In this document: piece after piece, positions 1 to 13,394 of the stretch
How positions within the stretch are numbered: position 1 is the first letter of the stretch
How the letters are laid out: every line of letters begins with the position of its first letter
NCBI GenBank assembly: GCA_948567375.1
Contig: OX419756.1
Span: 39,322,333 to 39,386,332 of the forward strand
Direction of reading: 5' to 3'
From: Lunularia cruciata
Lineage: Eukaryota; Streptophyta; Marchantiopsida; Lunulariales; Lunulariaceae
Length of the DNA stretch: 64,000 bases
Translations under genes and position numbers: made by a program
The notes under the pieces: generated by a model
The model's database searches: none
Told to the model about the DNA's origin: nothing
The model's input: only the letters and a program-made list of their open reading frames with translations

Positions 1-56
1 TCAAGCCCGGAAGACATAGAATCGAACTCTAGATAAGATGGTTGCAGCGTCATCAG

Positions 57-245
57 ATAGAAAGCAGGAAAACTCTTGAAGGTCAGGATTCATTGTGTCT
101 AATTCACTTCATGCACAAAGGCAAAAAGCGTTGGCTTGAGTATTGGGAGAATGATAAGTCTGTGTACAGCCAATATCCTGCAAAAGTTGTAGTATCGTTG
201 GAATCATTCACTTTCGATGCATATCTGCTGAAGAAAGTTTCCTAA
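57..245 (+). CDS. Possible terminal exon of an unrecognised gene entering from the left
   Basis: An open frame of about 62 codons follows a possible splice acceptor (CAG ending at 56) and ends with TAA at 243-245. The peptide is mixed and charged, with an aromatic/basic stretch (HFMHKGKKRWLEYWEND) and ends AYLLKKVS. Its composition looks like real protein and not like random translation, and an in-frame stop lies a short way upstream (TAG at 30-32), so an intron before it is likely. I do not recognise the family. The rest of the gene would lie left of the window. Only the open frame and the acceptor are seen; that it is an exon is inference. Confidence 0.35.
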   Translation: MESRKTLEGQDSLCLIHFMHKGKKRWLEYWENDKSVYSQYPAKVVVSLESFTFDAYLLKKVS

Positions 246-1969
246 TGTATGCGAGCAAATTGAGATGCCTGTCGGGTCAAATCTCTCCCCGATATCTTGA
301 TTTGTCACCTGTCCGGGCCATTAGGTTAGATTTGAACTAGATAGACAGACTTTCACTGGCAGACATTCAAGTTTTGTGTTTGAATCATTTTTTGAGAATC
401 TTCCTTATCGTCCTCGATACAAGTAGTTCCCCATGGCCCTCACAACTTGTGCATGAAGAGGAAGTACCTGGACGTAACCCACATCACAAAATTCTTCTCC
501 GTCATCCTTCGATAGATTTCTGCCTTCTGTAAGGTGATCACCTATAGCAGAAACGGGGCAATTTGTAGCTAAGTCGCCCTCCTACGGGAAAGAGACCTCC
601 AGTAAACTCACGAATGTAGATGGATGCTGCCGGTACTTCATAGCCTCGGTAGCCTCGGCCACTGGAAGTACGAAAAATCTTTCATTATGTTAATCCTTAT
701 TGTGGTTCCCTAGGCTACTACTAGTTTTAGGACTAGCTTTAGGACTGATTCCTAGCGTATCTTCCAGCCGTAATCGCCAATCACTTGTCAAGGTTTACTT
801 CACTACAGTACAAGATTCATAAGTAGGACGGATTGTAGATGATGTCTCTAATAAAGAATCGTTGCAAGGTTCTACGATGTAAGTGACTGAAGCTAATCTT
901 GCAACAGACAACCTCATGCGTTTCTTCTCGAATCCAGAGAAATGATCTCCTCTTTAGAAGAAATCATTGCTCGCTGAGTAAGTTCTCTAGCAACTTCTCC
1001 TCAAAAGTTGCTTCTGCTACAAATAAGCTTTCTGGAGTTCGCGAGGAGTGCAAAACCCTGCACCCTGAGTAGCTTTTTGTTCATGTAAAGTGCTGAGGTC
1101 ACCATTATCGAAATCCGTGCTCGACACCTTTAATCCGGCGATTTTTTTCTCAAGCAACATTTCAAGTTCATTTCGAGACGTGATATAGGTGCAGGTTACA
1201 ATTGGAAGTTCTGCTACCGTGGTTTGAGCAGGTAGATGTATTCGTTATGCATTCACCAAGTTGCAGTCGTCAAGACTGGTTCGAAGGTCTAAGAAAGGAG
1301 AGACAGTAAACAGTGTATCATTCATGTTTGCGTGTGGTAATCTCGTGAGGTGGTGGCTGAGAAATAAGCACGACAAGGAGGCTAAACACCTGGAGGAGCA
1401 ATTTCAAACGAAGAGGACCCCTACCAGTTACTGTAGATGTCCGTAACTAGTCGATAAAATTTCAAGACCTTCAAAGAATACTAATCAGATCTTGTGGCCA
1501 TCTATTTCACGTAATAGCCGAGGCTGTGGCAGGACGACGTTCTGATAGAGAAGTTGGACAAGAAGGTTTGGAATTTGAGCTGGTGAGCAAACAATTCTAA
1601 TGCAATAGTTGTTACATACGGGGCAACAGAGACCTGGTAATTCAGGTCTTGATGTAGCAAAATAGCAATCTTGAAGCTTTTATTTGTTCAAGGCTTTTTC
1701 TGTAATAAAGGCCTCATTTAGTACAGAGTTCACGCAGTTGTACGTAATCTTTTTCCATGTATCTCTTTAAACATCTGGGAGTGAAATAAGAAAAACAATG
1801 TTGTTCCCCCGTGCCAAAACAATTAATTCTCATGACAGACTTGGCTCCTTCAATCTCATTACAGACTTGGCTCCTTCTGCAGGGTCCAGAAGATGAATAC
1901 GTGAAGTGTAAATTCTACACTAAATAACACAGGCTTATATGCCTAAAGAATTTGATAACCATTCCCTGA
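246..1969. other. Intergenic, no gene seen
   Basis: This stretch has balanced base composition and no long open frame. The few short open frames show no recognisable motif or splice-bounded exon. It separates the left-edge exon from the 3' end of the minus-strand RWP-RK gene and probably holds that gene's 3' untranslated region at its right end. Confidence 0.5.
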
Positions 1970-2089
1970 TTAGGCTGCATAAGAAACACAAACAATGGGG
2001 CGGAGTTGATTTTCCAAGTTTACAGCAAAGGATGCTGCCTTTGCTAAGTCTAAGTTTTTGCAACAACTGTGGCAGTCAGTTGGAGGTTG

Positions 2090-5000
2090 TCAGGTCTCAC
2101 CCAAGAGACCAGCACAGAGCTGTGCACGTTCATTTCTTAGCATTGCAATCTCCATGCGGATACCTTCATCTCCTTGGCCGGCTCCTTCTGCAATGGTCTG
2201 TTCCAGCGTTGCAATTATTCGCTCTATGCTCTTTATCTGCTTCACAATACGAAGAGAATCAAAGCTGAATCAAATAGGTGAAAAATGCGTCCTAAGATCA
2301 GGGGAAAGCCGGTACATAGAGTTTTAGTCCAAAGTTCAGAGTTTCAGAGTTTCAGAGTTTCAGAGTTCAGAGTTCAGAGTTCAGAGTTTTAGTTCTCGAG
2401 ACATAGAAGCACACTTTGTTCTGTGATAGTGTTTACCTTGCGGTGAGGCCATCTGCGCATGCCATTTCGTCGACAGATCTTTTTGAGAACAGTAGGACAG
2501 ATACCAAGTTCTTTGGCTGCGGCATTGATTGGGAGATGAAAATGCTGGGCCAGATCAGACATTTTAAGCTTTCCTGTCCTCTCCCTCTGCCATTCATGAA
2601 GTGCATGGAATTCAGCACGGGTGCTCATCCCAATGTACAACACAGGGCCCATAGCACCTATGATTTCCAGAGTTGTGGATATCAAGTGGTGGATATCAAG
2701 CCCCCTTCATGGCTAATAAAAGGAAATGAGATGCTTTAAAATTCTCTTTAGAAGCCTTGCTATACTCCTCCACACTAAGATTGTGCAATTCTCAAAAACC
2801 CAATCCTTGAAGACAGAAATGCCTTTGACCAGGCAGAATCCGTGAACGGGAGAGCCCCAGAATCAAAGTCATTGCTTCGGTAGTTTAATTAACTCTAAGG
2901 AAATGTAGGTGATATGAGAAACAAGACTGATTAGTTGGACTGTCCATCGACACCACCGTGGTATTTTTTCAACTTCAAAGTGTGGAACATTTATGATTTT
3001 CAACGACCTTGCAGTGAGTGAATTCACGCAACCTGTGCTGCTGCATTGCTTTTGGGAGGCTTAACGGGTGCCATTGCAGTCTCTGGGTGCTCTCCGATCT
3101 CCAAGCTGCCACTTCTGTGGAGTTTGCTTTGACCTGGTGATTATGCTTAACCAGTTAATGAACAATTCCTGGTACATGGAACCACTCAACCAATAGTTCC
3201 TTCGGTTCAGCATCATTTACGGACAGAAAAATCTCGTTTAGAGATCCTGAATCTGTCCTCAGTGGTTCCAATTTGTAATAGAGTGGATCAGTGTGTGGCA
3301 GCAGGTCCGCAGCCGAGGGTGTTAAGGACATTCATGACGGTGATGCTTAAAAAGCTTGTAAATGTTCAGAGTTTGTGCCTAAAGATGACATGATGTTCAC
3401 GCCTGATGCTACCTCTTGCTGTTCCTGCCTGTTCGGACAACTTGATAATCAGCACATATCTAAACAATGGCTTGTAGCTGAATGATATGCTTCGCTGAAA
3501 AGGATGTTGAATGAATTAGCAGTTTAAGTAACATCGCCAGACGCATCTTCCAGAGATATCGATTAAGCATCGGTTTCCTTCTCCACGTCTTATCTACCAG
3601 GTGACAAGAGTAGATCTCACAACTTTTTAGCTGAACCTTGTGGCTAGTGTTATGTTTGAGGATGAAAGTAACTACGATTTGGAGCGACCGTTTCTTCACG
3701 TTCCGAGGCCATACGTTGTTCATAGAAGTAATGATGATAGGCCATCTGATTTCGTATTCATGAGTAAAAGTAGATACAAATATCTTTAGTTCCTCCCCCT
3801 GAATGTGGGCATATGCCTTTCAGGACTGAAGCTGAACAAAGATGAATAGACTCACTTACCGGAAGAAGTACAAAGCATGTCAGGGAGGGAACTAGGACCC
3901 AGTTGCTTGGGAAGACGGATTGCAGACGCAACCATGACACGATCAGATAGGCAAGATCCCTCCGTACCGGCTGAGAGAGAATCATGTCGTAGAACAAAAC
4001 CTTCCTTCCTCCGCAAAAGACTGTACTGCAACAGAAATTGCTTTACATACTCTGCATTTCCGACTGGAAACCTGCTTGCACCAACCACGACCACATGTCA
4101 ATAAATTTGGGCGACTCATGCACCCAAAAGTTTCAGAGGATCTCATAGCTGCAGGAAGTCCTCTTAAATCACGTTCGAACTATTCGCGATTGCTTTATAG
4201 AGTACTTCATTGTAACTGGTTGTGAAATAGAATTATTTTGCTCCTTTAATATGGCAGGCTTTGAACATGAAAAGCGAAAGATGTGGAGGAAAGTGACTCA
4301 CTCAACCATCTGTTGTTCCAAAGTGGCAGGAAATCCATCATCAATACAAAAACGTGTCTGCAATACAGCATGGTAGCTTTGACCATCACACCCATGAATC
4401 TCAAGCTTTGTATCTTGAACACCTGTTTCAGCATAAAGGAATGTCATTCACGAAGTCTTTACAGAGACAGCTGGGTTGACATTTATAGCTCAGCTACGTG
4501 GTATCTTTGATACAAGCATTTGACTGACGTATTGGGTAAAGTTAGGTTGAACACGCAGATGAACTTGCATCCAACACTGTTAGGTAGCTCCAGTGAGAAC
4601 AGAACTACGGAAAAACCCTCAGTAGGCATGATTGCTAATACAGCTATTTCTTATACCCTGCCTTAGGACCTCAGATAAAAGAGATTTTTGGCACTGGTTA
4701 CGCACATCGGTTGTGCATATAAGGCGAAGCCACCATTGCAAGTTCGTGATCACTTAGGACTCTGCTTGTGTGGTGCACCTGGTACGAGGCACATTCAACA
4801 GGTGGTAAAGCATATAATTTGAAAGGAGTTGGCAGGTGAACCATTAGAGTGGATGATGCGGCGCAGAATTTGACAAGAATCACACTGCAAAGTGTTGTGT
4901 TGTTGTGATGAGTTGGTCTGAAGTCCCCCTTCTCTTGGCATATTCCAATCCATGGGTGTGCTAGGACACATCAAAGGATTTGCACCACCAGAAGTCGAGG

Positions 5001-5556
5001 CCCCATGCTCCATACTGGCTAGCGCACGATCCTCTACTTCCATGAGCCCGCCTGGCTCACCACCCAAGTATGATCCTTGTGTGAACATGGGAGGTGGAAA
5101 GTTCAAAGGGATTCTACTCCCAGCAGGATGGTATGGGGCATTTGTCCTTAGAGGAGAGATAGGATGATTCAAGAAGTTCTCATGAGTACCACTGAACAGT
5201 GCAAATGAATCTTTGGCAATATCAGCATCGATCTCGTGAAACGCGATCAACTCTCCGTTCAAAGTATCGTCTACAGACGTTCCTTCACTTTCAACTCCTT
5301 TGTAAAACAAAAGTGCACTGAAATCAGGTTCTGAACCTTCACCCCTCGGATTCCTATGGGAATTGAAGGGAGGGAGAGGATTGAGTAGGTTGAATGTAGG
5401 CGTGGGTATGTTAAAGCCTGCGAAGTTGAAAAAGGGTTCTTCAGGGTTGCTGTCTTTTGGAGTCTTGAGGAATTCGGATATATCAAAACGAGGACTATTG
5501 AACGAATTGAGGACGACTCCATCACAGTTGGGAGATCCTAACTGCCCTCCAGCCAT
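2090..5556 (-). CDS. RWP-RK domain transcription factor, multi-exon, minus strand
   Basis: Predicted nuclear DNA-binding regulator. Exons in gene order: 5556-4842, with a Ser/Pro/Asn-rich N-terminus and ending in a CxxC module (QCDSCQILRRIIHSN); 4422-4302 (DTKLEIHG, YHAVLQTRF); 4071-3860 (KQFLLQYSLLRRKEGF); 3133-3033; 2623-2437, the RWP-RK domain (HEWQRERTGKL, LAQHFHLPINAAAKELGICP, RWPHRK); and 2236-2101, a helical tail rich in Glu and Leu. Donors and acceptors are GT-AG and phases agree across exons 1-4 and 5-6. The link between 3033 and 2623 does not join in phase, so a further exon is missing; 2715-2850 has exon-like frames. The stop is at 2090 by read-through or near 1970 after one more splice. 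I chose the Met at 5556 because the 36 residues before it look untranslated; an in-frame start at 5664 is the alternative. The RWP-RK core is complete. NIN-like proteins and RKDs share this domain, but the CxxC/KLEIHG module marks a different plant subgroup. Confidence 0.85.
2331..2392. repeat. Short tandem repeat of (A)GAGTTTC/AGAGTTC units
   Basis: About eight imperfect copies of a 7-8 bp unit (TTCAGAG, with or without an extra T) run head to tail. The tract lies in the intron between the last two coding exons of the minus-strand RWP-RK gene. It is probably a neutral minisatellite. Confidence 0.85.
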
Positions 5557-6870
5557 TTCTCTCTGATCACTTGCACCACTCAAAGATTGTTGCCCGAATC
5601 TATATATGCTCCACACAGTTCTCAAGTACCATCCAGTATTGATCAAGAGCACCTGGAACCACAACCAGGATGACCGTGTGGTCTCTCACACACCACAAAT
5701 CCGGAAGTACTCTATGTGGTAGGAGCAGTCCATAAAGTCGACCTCAAGTCCATCTTTCACCCGGGAAGCGATTTGCTTGACACTGTCATGCTAATCACAG
5801 GATGGTGTTCAAAGGTTGAGGATAGCAGAGACGCCACTGATGAAAAAAAGAGGAAAAGGTGCAAACACGAGGGATAACTGATAACAACGACAAAACACGT
5901 CTGCAGTAAAGCAGGGAAATATCTCAGAGATAATACAGTAATCCTTCAAAGATACAAGAAATCAGATATCTATTTACAGAAGAGCACGGGAGGCTTCAAG
6001 AACTGTACACCAAATCACTTTTTCTTGAGTAGCTTATAGCGTCCAAACTTTCTGGAAAGACTCGCAATTCTGAGGGTCGCAGTACGATCCATGGTCCCGT
6101 CTTGGTTTGAGACTGCCACTCCGTAAACTAAACTTTTGATAGAAATTAAGCAACGTGGCAATCTATACCTTAAGAGCTTGAAGGAAGAGGCAGGTCGAGC
6201 GGATCCACTAAAACTGTGGATCTTCGGAAGGCACACAACGAAATGCATCAAGAATACAGATCACGAGGTAAAAGTGGATATCCAGGACACCGTTGTTGCC
6301 AGGAATCCGATGAGAAGTAGAAGCCTAACTAGTTCTGCTCAGTGAGTATCGGAGCAGAAAGAGTAGGAAAACTGGGCACTGATAACAAAAAGTCACTTAA
6401 GTAGGTCGCCGAAGCAAGTGATGGGAACGAAATATCGAAGAATAGAATACCATAGCAACTTTTTATGAACCACTTCTGCATATTTACTTGGACTGAAATT
6501 TAGCATCGAACAATTAACTATACACACGGAATTAGGCGGTTTTGAAAAAGATATCACGTTACAAAAGAGCAGGAAAGCCACAGGAGTTGCGGCTGGCACA
6601 TAGAGGTGATGAGGTGCGTAAATGCAACACCGAAAAGAATGAGATCGAGAGAGTTGTGAAGCACAACAACTGCTCAGGTGAGAAAGTCCGGAATGTGAGA
6701 GGTAATATCGGACTGCTGAAAGATTCGGAGGAAGAAGAGTTGATGGCAAAGGTGTGATTGGAGATTTGAGATACAGCGGGATGGCCTCAAACGGGCGCCA
6801 AGATCCTTGAGGTAGATAATTTAAATATGTAAGTACCAATTTTTTGAATCGAGGGCTAGGATAACAATCG
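5557..6870 (-). other. Upstream region of the RWP-RK gene, no coding exon recognised
   Basis: Several minus-strand open frames occur here, but none shows a known motif or consistent splice borders. The region could hold the 5' untranslated leader and a leader intron of the RWP-RK gene. This is position-based inference only. Confidence 0.3.
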
Positions 6871-6879
6871 TTTTTACAA

Positions 6880-7062
6880 ACCCCTGGGAAACGGCACAAA
6901 GGGTGTCCCGCGATTTGGAGCAAATGGAAAGATGACGAGGCGTTGTAAGGACGGAGAGATAGAAAGGGAGGGGAAGATCAGAGATGGAAGGGTAAGATGG
7001 TGAGAAAGGTAGAGGAAACGAGAGGAAGAGCGAGCGAGGGAGGGAGGGTGAAGGGGGCACCT
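6880..7062 (-). promoter_or_regulatory. Pyrimidine-rich tract, possible 5' leader or promoter of the RWP-RK gene
   Basis: The plus strand is strongly purine-rich here (runs such as GAGCGAGCGAGGGAGGGAGGG near 7030), so the minus strand carries a long CT-rich tract. Long CT-rich stretches are common in plant core promoters and 5' leaders. The tract lies about 1.4 kb upstream of the predicted start codon of the minus-strand RWP-RK gene. No TATA box was assigned. Confidence 0.3.
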
Positions 7063-10000
7063 GATGAGACGTGAGGCGACCCCTACTGTGGTGTGCGCGC
7101 TGCCCCTGATACCTCGCTCTGCTGTCTTGGATCTGCTCCCGCTACTCCTCCACTCTCCTTCTACCCTGCCTGCCGGGAATGCCCGGTTAGAGCCTCGGCA
7201 TTCAGGAATGGCAGTTACCAATGCTGCTCTTGATTTTCAATTTCACCAGCCTTTTGTCGATGTCAGGTCCTCAAGGACGGCCGATTTCTGCTCCAGCGTC
7301 TTGTACTGGATTGCATTCACTCAATGACAGACAGACTATGTCACTTCTGCTTCGTTGTCGATTCATATGGCCTAACTTCATCAGCCATCCTTCCACCCGT
7401 TGATTCGGCCGGCTTTACTTGTCCTCCTCACAACTCAGACTCCGATCCCGGTTGCATTCCATTGAGCCCATGGCTCAATAAAATCACGTTCTCGTTCTCC
7501 GCGTTCTCACAAGCATTTGTCCAGCTTGAACACTGAAGCACTCAAAAGAGGTATTTCCCTTGTTATTAGTCAACTCATACGGGTAACGGATAAGCCTTTT
7601 GACAATGGCTAGAGTATCTATATGACTACGCCATCTATGATATAACCGTGTATTTCAGAAAGAACATCTGTGGTCAACTTGCATGTGGGGTAAAAGAAGG
7701 ATCGTCCTTTTCCTGGATACCCGCAAAACCTTGACGCTAAAGGATCTACACTTCAGCAAAAGCAAATTCCTAAATCAGTGAACACTTTCGAATGACACGT
7801 CCCTGTTAGTGCCAACACGGAACCAAAATCAAGCCGGCATTTCTGGCCAGCTCAACTGCAAAGCATATCTCATAGTGGCCAGACCAACATGATTATCATT
7901 CAAGGGATGCGGAGCAACCAAGTAAAATGTGCTTCTCTCCCGCCTTAACACGCGTCTTCGTCCCATTTATTCACGTCAAACCTCCGATGGCCAGGCAAGA
8001 CGAGACTCGAGAACCGAGATCATGATTTGCAACCTACAAGTGTTTGGGGGAGTGTGTCACAGGGCAAGACTGCGAACTAATTTAGCATGACATTCAAGAA
8101 GCTAACTCTTCTTAGCTGTGCTGAAACTCATTACAAACAGTGAAGCAATCTCTGGGCTTTCGCATTAACGAGCCTTGCAACTAAGGAGGAGATGCATGAA
8201 AAGACCTAAAATGGTCCTTGCATTTTGTTCGCCTTGCATGGTATTTTCACCGCTGTATTACTTCTCATCACAAGAAAGTTAGAACAGTGGAATTCAATCT
8301 GATCCCAGTTCCTGGTTTAGGGCAATTACCGGTACTTCTCCTACTCTCCAATTGCTTCCTTTTCACGGCTTACCGATTGGCTCTGGAGATTTAATTCCAG
8401 TTCAAACCATCCCTTCGTGTTCAGAAGCAGTTTAGGAAGAAACAGTGACGAGGAATCAGGTGAAAGGCTTGAAGCTTAATACAGTTCTGATGTACGTCTC
8501 CGTACACACCGAGGCTAAAACCAAAATTGCATCAGCTGTTGGTCATCTTAGTTAAAAACTGGTGCTGCTCCGCGAGCATGTCGCCTCTATATTGCTGAAT
8601 CGTATTTCTAATTTTGGTGCAGTCCTACAAGCACAGGGACTTGATCGTCAAACTCTCCAGGGTCTCGAAGCAGTTCTTGGCACTCTTCTATCTTCCTCGC
8701 TTTGCATTGTGTTTCCAGGGCTCACATACCTGATGAATTCCACTTGTGGGACCCATCTACCTACACCCGTGCAAAGTGCTCGGTCCTCTAAAGCAAAAGA
8801 GCAAACAGGGTATGTTTATCTTCGGTAAAATTAGTTGACATGGATCGATCATCGGTTTGTCCTATGAAGTCCTTGAAGTAATTTGTGGTGGATAATTAAG
8901 TGCACGTCTTTCCGAGCTAGCAATAAGCGATCGCTCCTCACGCAACCTCGGGGTCATCTAGTCTGGAACGGCACATTACTAAAGGAAAGCTGGGCTAATG
9001 GCTAAAGCAAGAGCAGAACGCGGATCAGAAGAGGATTTGAGAGCTGTCAGCAAGTTCTGCTGGATCGGATCGTTAGAGCCTCGCAATGAGACCCAGGAAA
9101 GACTACGGGATTTCAATTCAAGAAAACATGGCTAAGGAAAATCATGTTGTGGCAGTGTTAAGTTCACTCGAAAAGAATTTACAGGTTTAGTCTGGACCAA
9201 AGTGTTGTTTCCAAGTTGGAACTATCTGAAGCACCTGTCGTCTGTAGACGTCAACAGTTATCCAGATACAATATTCTAAATTGCAATTGTTGGACAGATA
9301 GATTGCGACGTAATGTGCAACTTCACTGCAAACGATTGCTGGCCCACACTAAGAACGTTAAATATAACAACTGATACTGAGATACTAAGATACGACCTGC
9401 GACCCTTCCGGAGGTGGTACCTATCCTAGAAGTTGGAAAGTGACATCAGATTAATTATCTATTGACAACAAGGGCGACCGCGTAGTGAAAACGAAGGTTG
9501 GGAAGGATGGGAAGATCCCATCAATTATCTATCTATTGAAAGAGATTCGCTTGGGGATCGACGTACAGGAGCAAGTGCAGAAGATGCGTTATTGATCCGC
9601 ACCTATGGAGCGGAGAATGTCAACTTGCTGCGATTGTCTTGTTGTGCAGTCGAGATATCCTGTCAGAGTGCCGTATCAGTCGGCTACGGCAGATACTTTT
9701 CAGCGTCCTCTTCCTACATACACAGAAGTAGATAAGTCAGCGAGCTTCATGTTTCATACTTCGGTTAAGAAATACTGTAGACTCTTCCTCCATCTTGTCT
9801 GGTTGCATTGCAGAATAATCTCTCTGAAATCGAATCTTCCAACCACTGTTAGCCAGCGGAAACGACTTTGTCTACAGAGGGAGTTACGATCTGACACAGG
9901 AGAAAAATAATCTAGACACTGTTCATTTCATCTCATCCAGCATCTGATCTGTCAGAGAAACAAGGAAAGAAACTCAACTTTTTTTATCCCAGGCTACACT

Positions 10001-11020
10001 TTTATATTCCAGTGCATATGTGTGAAATTCAGACTTAGTGAAATATCAATACGGAGCTTTGACGTAAGGCTTTCTTACTACCATACTCTCTTTGATTTGT
10101 TTGAGCCGTGCGTCAAGGACAATCAGCTTTGGTTTCACGAGTAGTATCAATGTGAGTATCGCGTGGTGAACAAAAGAAGAAAAGGCGACCCAAATCGAGC
10201 CGTACAAGGAGAAAACATTGGGTGGGGGGTTAAGAGCAAATAGTGTCGGTGAGAGGAATCTGCCACACCATACTGTTTCTAACTTTATCAGTTCTGGATG
10301 TATCTGCTCTTCTATTCTTCTGTCTAAACTGGTTCAGATGATTTTTCTGGAATTTAACTACTCAACTTGCAATCACTGAAAACGACTTATTGCGGTCTCA
10401 AGGGTGACTTTTGCTCCTAAATCCAATTCTTATCCATAAACAAGCATACATGATTCCATGCCATATCATAAAGCGTTCCCACAAGATGTCAATATCAACT
10501 GCCTACCATTACCTATAGTCGTTAAGGTTCCCCGGATTCAGCTTCGAAGCTTGATGGGGTCTTCCCATCCTTCTTGTTATCCTACGCGGTCGCGACGTTC
10601 CGTTTCGAAATTGATGTCATTCATTTAGGGCGTCCTACGCATGCGCCACATGGACATGAAGAATCAAAGCTTACAAACACGGAGAAGAACACAAGTCAGC
10701 TGAATTGTGCAAAACAGAAACACGACAAGAAGAAGAAGGAAGGAGGGATCGTTACATTTGTACAAACTCGTGTACATGTTTAGAGTGAAAATAAGCCGCT
10801 CTCCTTCAATGACATGTCGTCCTCGTCCGGCGGATTTGGAAGACTGACATTATGAGTGCCTCATGAGAAGGGAGTAGCAGAAGCATCGGTGGAATTCACC
10901 ATCACCTTGTCCAAGAATGGCGCTTGTTCCTGTCACCGCACTATTACGTACCGCGCTGTAGGACCGACATCGATATCGCTTTGTGGAGAGAACAGTGCAA
11001 GGGATATTGGTATATACACG
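7063..11020. other. Intergenic, no gene supported
   Basis: Balanced base composition with frequent stops in all frames. A few frames of 70-100 codons (for example 8562-8828 and 9605-9910, both plus) lack any family motif and convincing splice sites. Nothing here can be assigned a function. Confidence 0.5.
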
Positions 11021-11418
11021 AGGGGTTTCAAATTCTAGATTTTCAAAATTGTAGGGGTATTCGGGTGAAATCCGCATAATATGATATTTTATAGTATTCG
11101 TATACAAAAGTTGGTTTAAAAATAAATGAACCTAATAATATATTAAATTTGGAAATTATGCACTTAAATTAAATCAGATAAATTTTAATTTGATATCATC
11201 GGAGTTTACCGGATCATCCTATCCTGTAAAAAGCTACGAGTCATGTTTTCTAGAATACTTCAAATACCCATAAAGATCTTTCCGACTATATATATTTCCC
11301 CACAAAAACCTTTCTGTACTCCTCCTGCAATTTTTACCCATGCAAGTTTTACCATCTACCCGTAAATTAGTTCATAGATTCATAGGGGTACTCCAAAATC
11401 CTAAATTTGAAACCCTCT
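11021..11418. mobile_element. MITE-like element with terminal inverted repeats
   Basis: The left end (11021-11049, beginning AGGGGTTTCAAATTCTAG) and the right end (finishing TTTGAAACCCTCT at 11418) are inverted copies of each other over about 25-30 bp with a few mismatches. Both ends also carry a GTAGGGGTA/TACCCCTA-type block. The interior is AT-rich and non-coding. The size of about 400 bp and lack of coding sequence fit a non-autonomous DNA element. I could not find a clear target duplication, so the superfamily is unknown. It lies at the change from balanced to AT-rich sequence. Confidence 0.45.
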
Positions 11419-13390
11419 ACTGTATGGTATACCCTTTTTCCTTATACCCATATGAGTAAAGGATTTCTACATACACTACTTTCCTATACGTGTAGGGGAG
11501 AGGTATGGTATTTTATATATAATACACTGATTTCAAGCTTTATAAGTTTGCATAGATGTCTTGTATTACCTATACATGGGTAGGGATATAACTGAAACTA
11601 AAAACGACCGGCTAGATAGCAAAAATGGAGCGCGTTTCGATTAATCGAGGTTAAGTTCAATGCTTACCTTGACTGAGTCATGCTGTTGTACTAGTACTAC
11701 TTAACCACGTAACACCACCCAATTATCCCAGTAAGCTTTTACCAAATAGAAATTCTTTTCCGTAGATTGCTACTGTAATGTATTACAAATATGATAGTGA
11801 ATAAATCGATCGCACCATGATTCTCGATGTAGACACCCGCTCTTAATATATAGAACAGTAGATTCCAACAACTAGGGCTGGATCATTGTTCTTGTCTGCA
11901 ATATACAACTCTTCATTTGGTAGAGGCATCGATGAGAAAGCAGTATTAGAAAAAAATGATGAACTAATGCCTATCTGAAATATTTAACGATCTCCTATGA
12001 AAGCTTTTGAATATTTTAATATCCAAAAATACGAGTGATTAAGGCCACACAAAATTCATTAAAACTATTGCGGCATTAGGCTCGTATCTCTCCCTATAAA
12101 CTTGTTCAAACACCTCTAGTTCTTGAACACGTTTGTATTTCCTACCCAAAGCATCATCCTTTATCTTTTTGTTATTCCTCTCAATCAAAATTAGACACAT
12201 CTTCCTTAGGGTGGTGATTCAGGGTTGGCAAAATACTAGAAACATTAGTAAGAATAGGTTGTTTACTCAAGGATACGGATTGCTATTGAGTAGAAGTGAA
12301 GGAAATGTCATTAAATTGCAATTCATTTATTATTTCATGTTTAACCTCTGATACCTTGACTAGCACAAAAGAGGTTAGTGTCACCTTTTTGGCATACTAC
12401 AGAAAAAGGAAAAACTAAAGATCACATTCACTGCAAGTAGATTTCAATTTATTCTTGAATATGATGGTTCACTTCACTCCAAAAGCTCTTCACTCGATGG
12501 ACTTTGACTATGAAGATGAGTACTACCCTTCCCTAAAGGCACAACTCCAAAGTTATATCTGCATCAGTAGAATACCTTCTCTTTTCAATTTTGTGGTACT
12601 CCCAATGCTCCAAATCAAGCTTGACTCCTCAGCAAATAGGTTCACTCCTTTGGGTCTCTCAAAAATCATACATCCTAATTAAGTACAAATGCCTCTCTAC
12701 ATTCCAAAACTTGTGATCTTGCTATGCAATTCCTCACAACTACTCAACACAAGCATTCATCAACTCAAAATGAAAGAATTATAGTTTACAAAGAACTCAA
12801 AATCCTTTTTATTAAACTTTGATTGTATAGAAAATAAACCCAAATAACATCAATAAAATAATCAATAAAATAACACCCAAAGCCTTAAGTAGATTTATAA
12901 ATTTCCTCAAAGGGATCCAAAGACAAAGTGAATTATCTACATGTGCCTGCATAGGATTCTAATCTTGTAGGTTAATTAGGTACCTTACATGTGTTAGGAA
13001 AGGTTTCAAGTATTCTCCAAAGTAAATTTGAATCTAGAAACACTTTGGATGCACAACTTAGAAGACTTGCACAACTACAAAGTTCTATTCAATTCCAAAG
13101 GCCTTCTTGTATTTTAAAAAAATACAAAGGTCTTTGGATAACTTCAAACTCTGAATTTCATTCAACTACAAAGAACTTCTTTCAATGAAGTGTCTCAATA
13201 TAAAGTTCCTAATGTGAAGGACTACCTTTGCCTCTAAAATGCTTAACTAGGAGAATAGTCTACTCCCTATATCTGACCATCTCAAATAGATAAGTATCAC
13301 AAGCACTTCCTATTCAATTGCTCTCTATGTCAAACAACCAATTGATCCATGTTCTCTTCCCCTCCAATTTTTTATATTGCAACTTGAGCT
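11419..13390. other. AT-rich stretch, nothing recognised
   Basis: Very AT-rich with no open frame of interest and no terminal repeat that I could pair. It is probably decayed transposable-element sequence, judging from what follows on its right. Confidence 0.5.
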
Positions 13391-13394
13391 GATG

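Noticed and set aside
1939..2327. Two overlapping plus-strand frames
   Set aside because: They are antisense to the last RWP-RK exon (2236-2101), whose minus-strand reading continues the domain in phase.
6393..6923. Minus-strand open frame of 176 codons, Ser/Pro/Leu-rich
   Set aside because: No recognisable domain, and no splice sites link it in phase to the RWP-RK gene; the CT-rich bias explains the openness.
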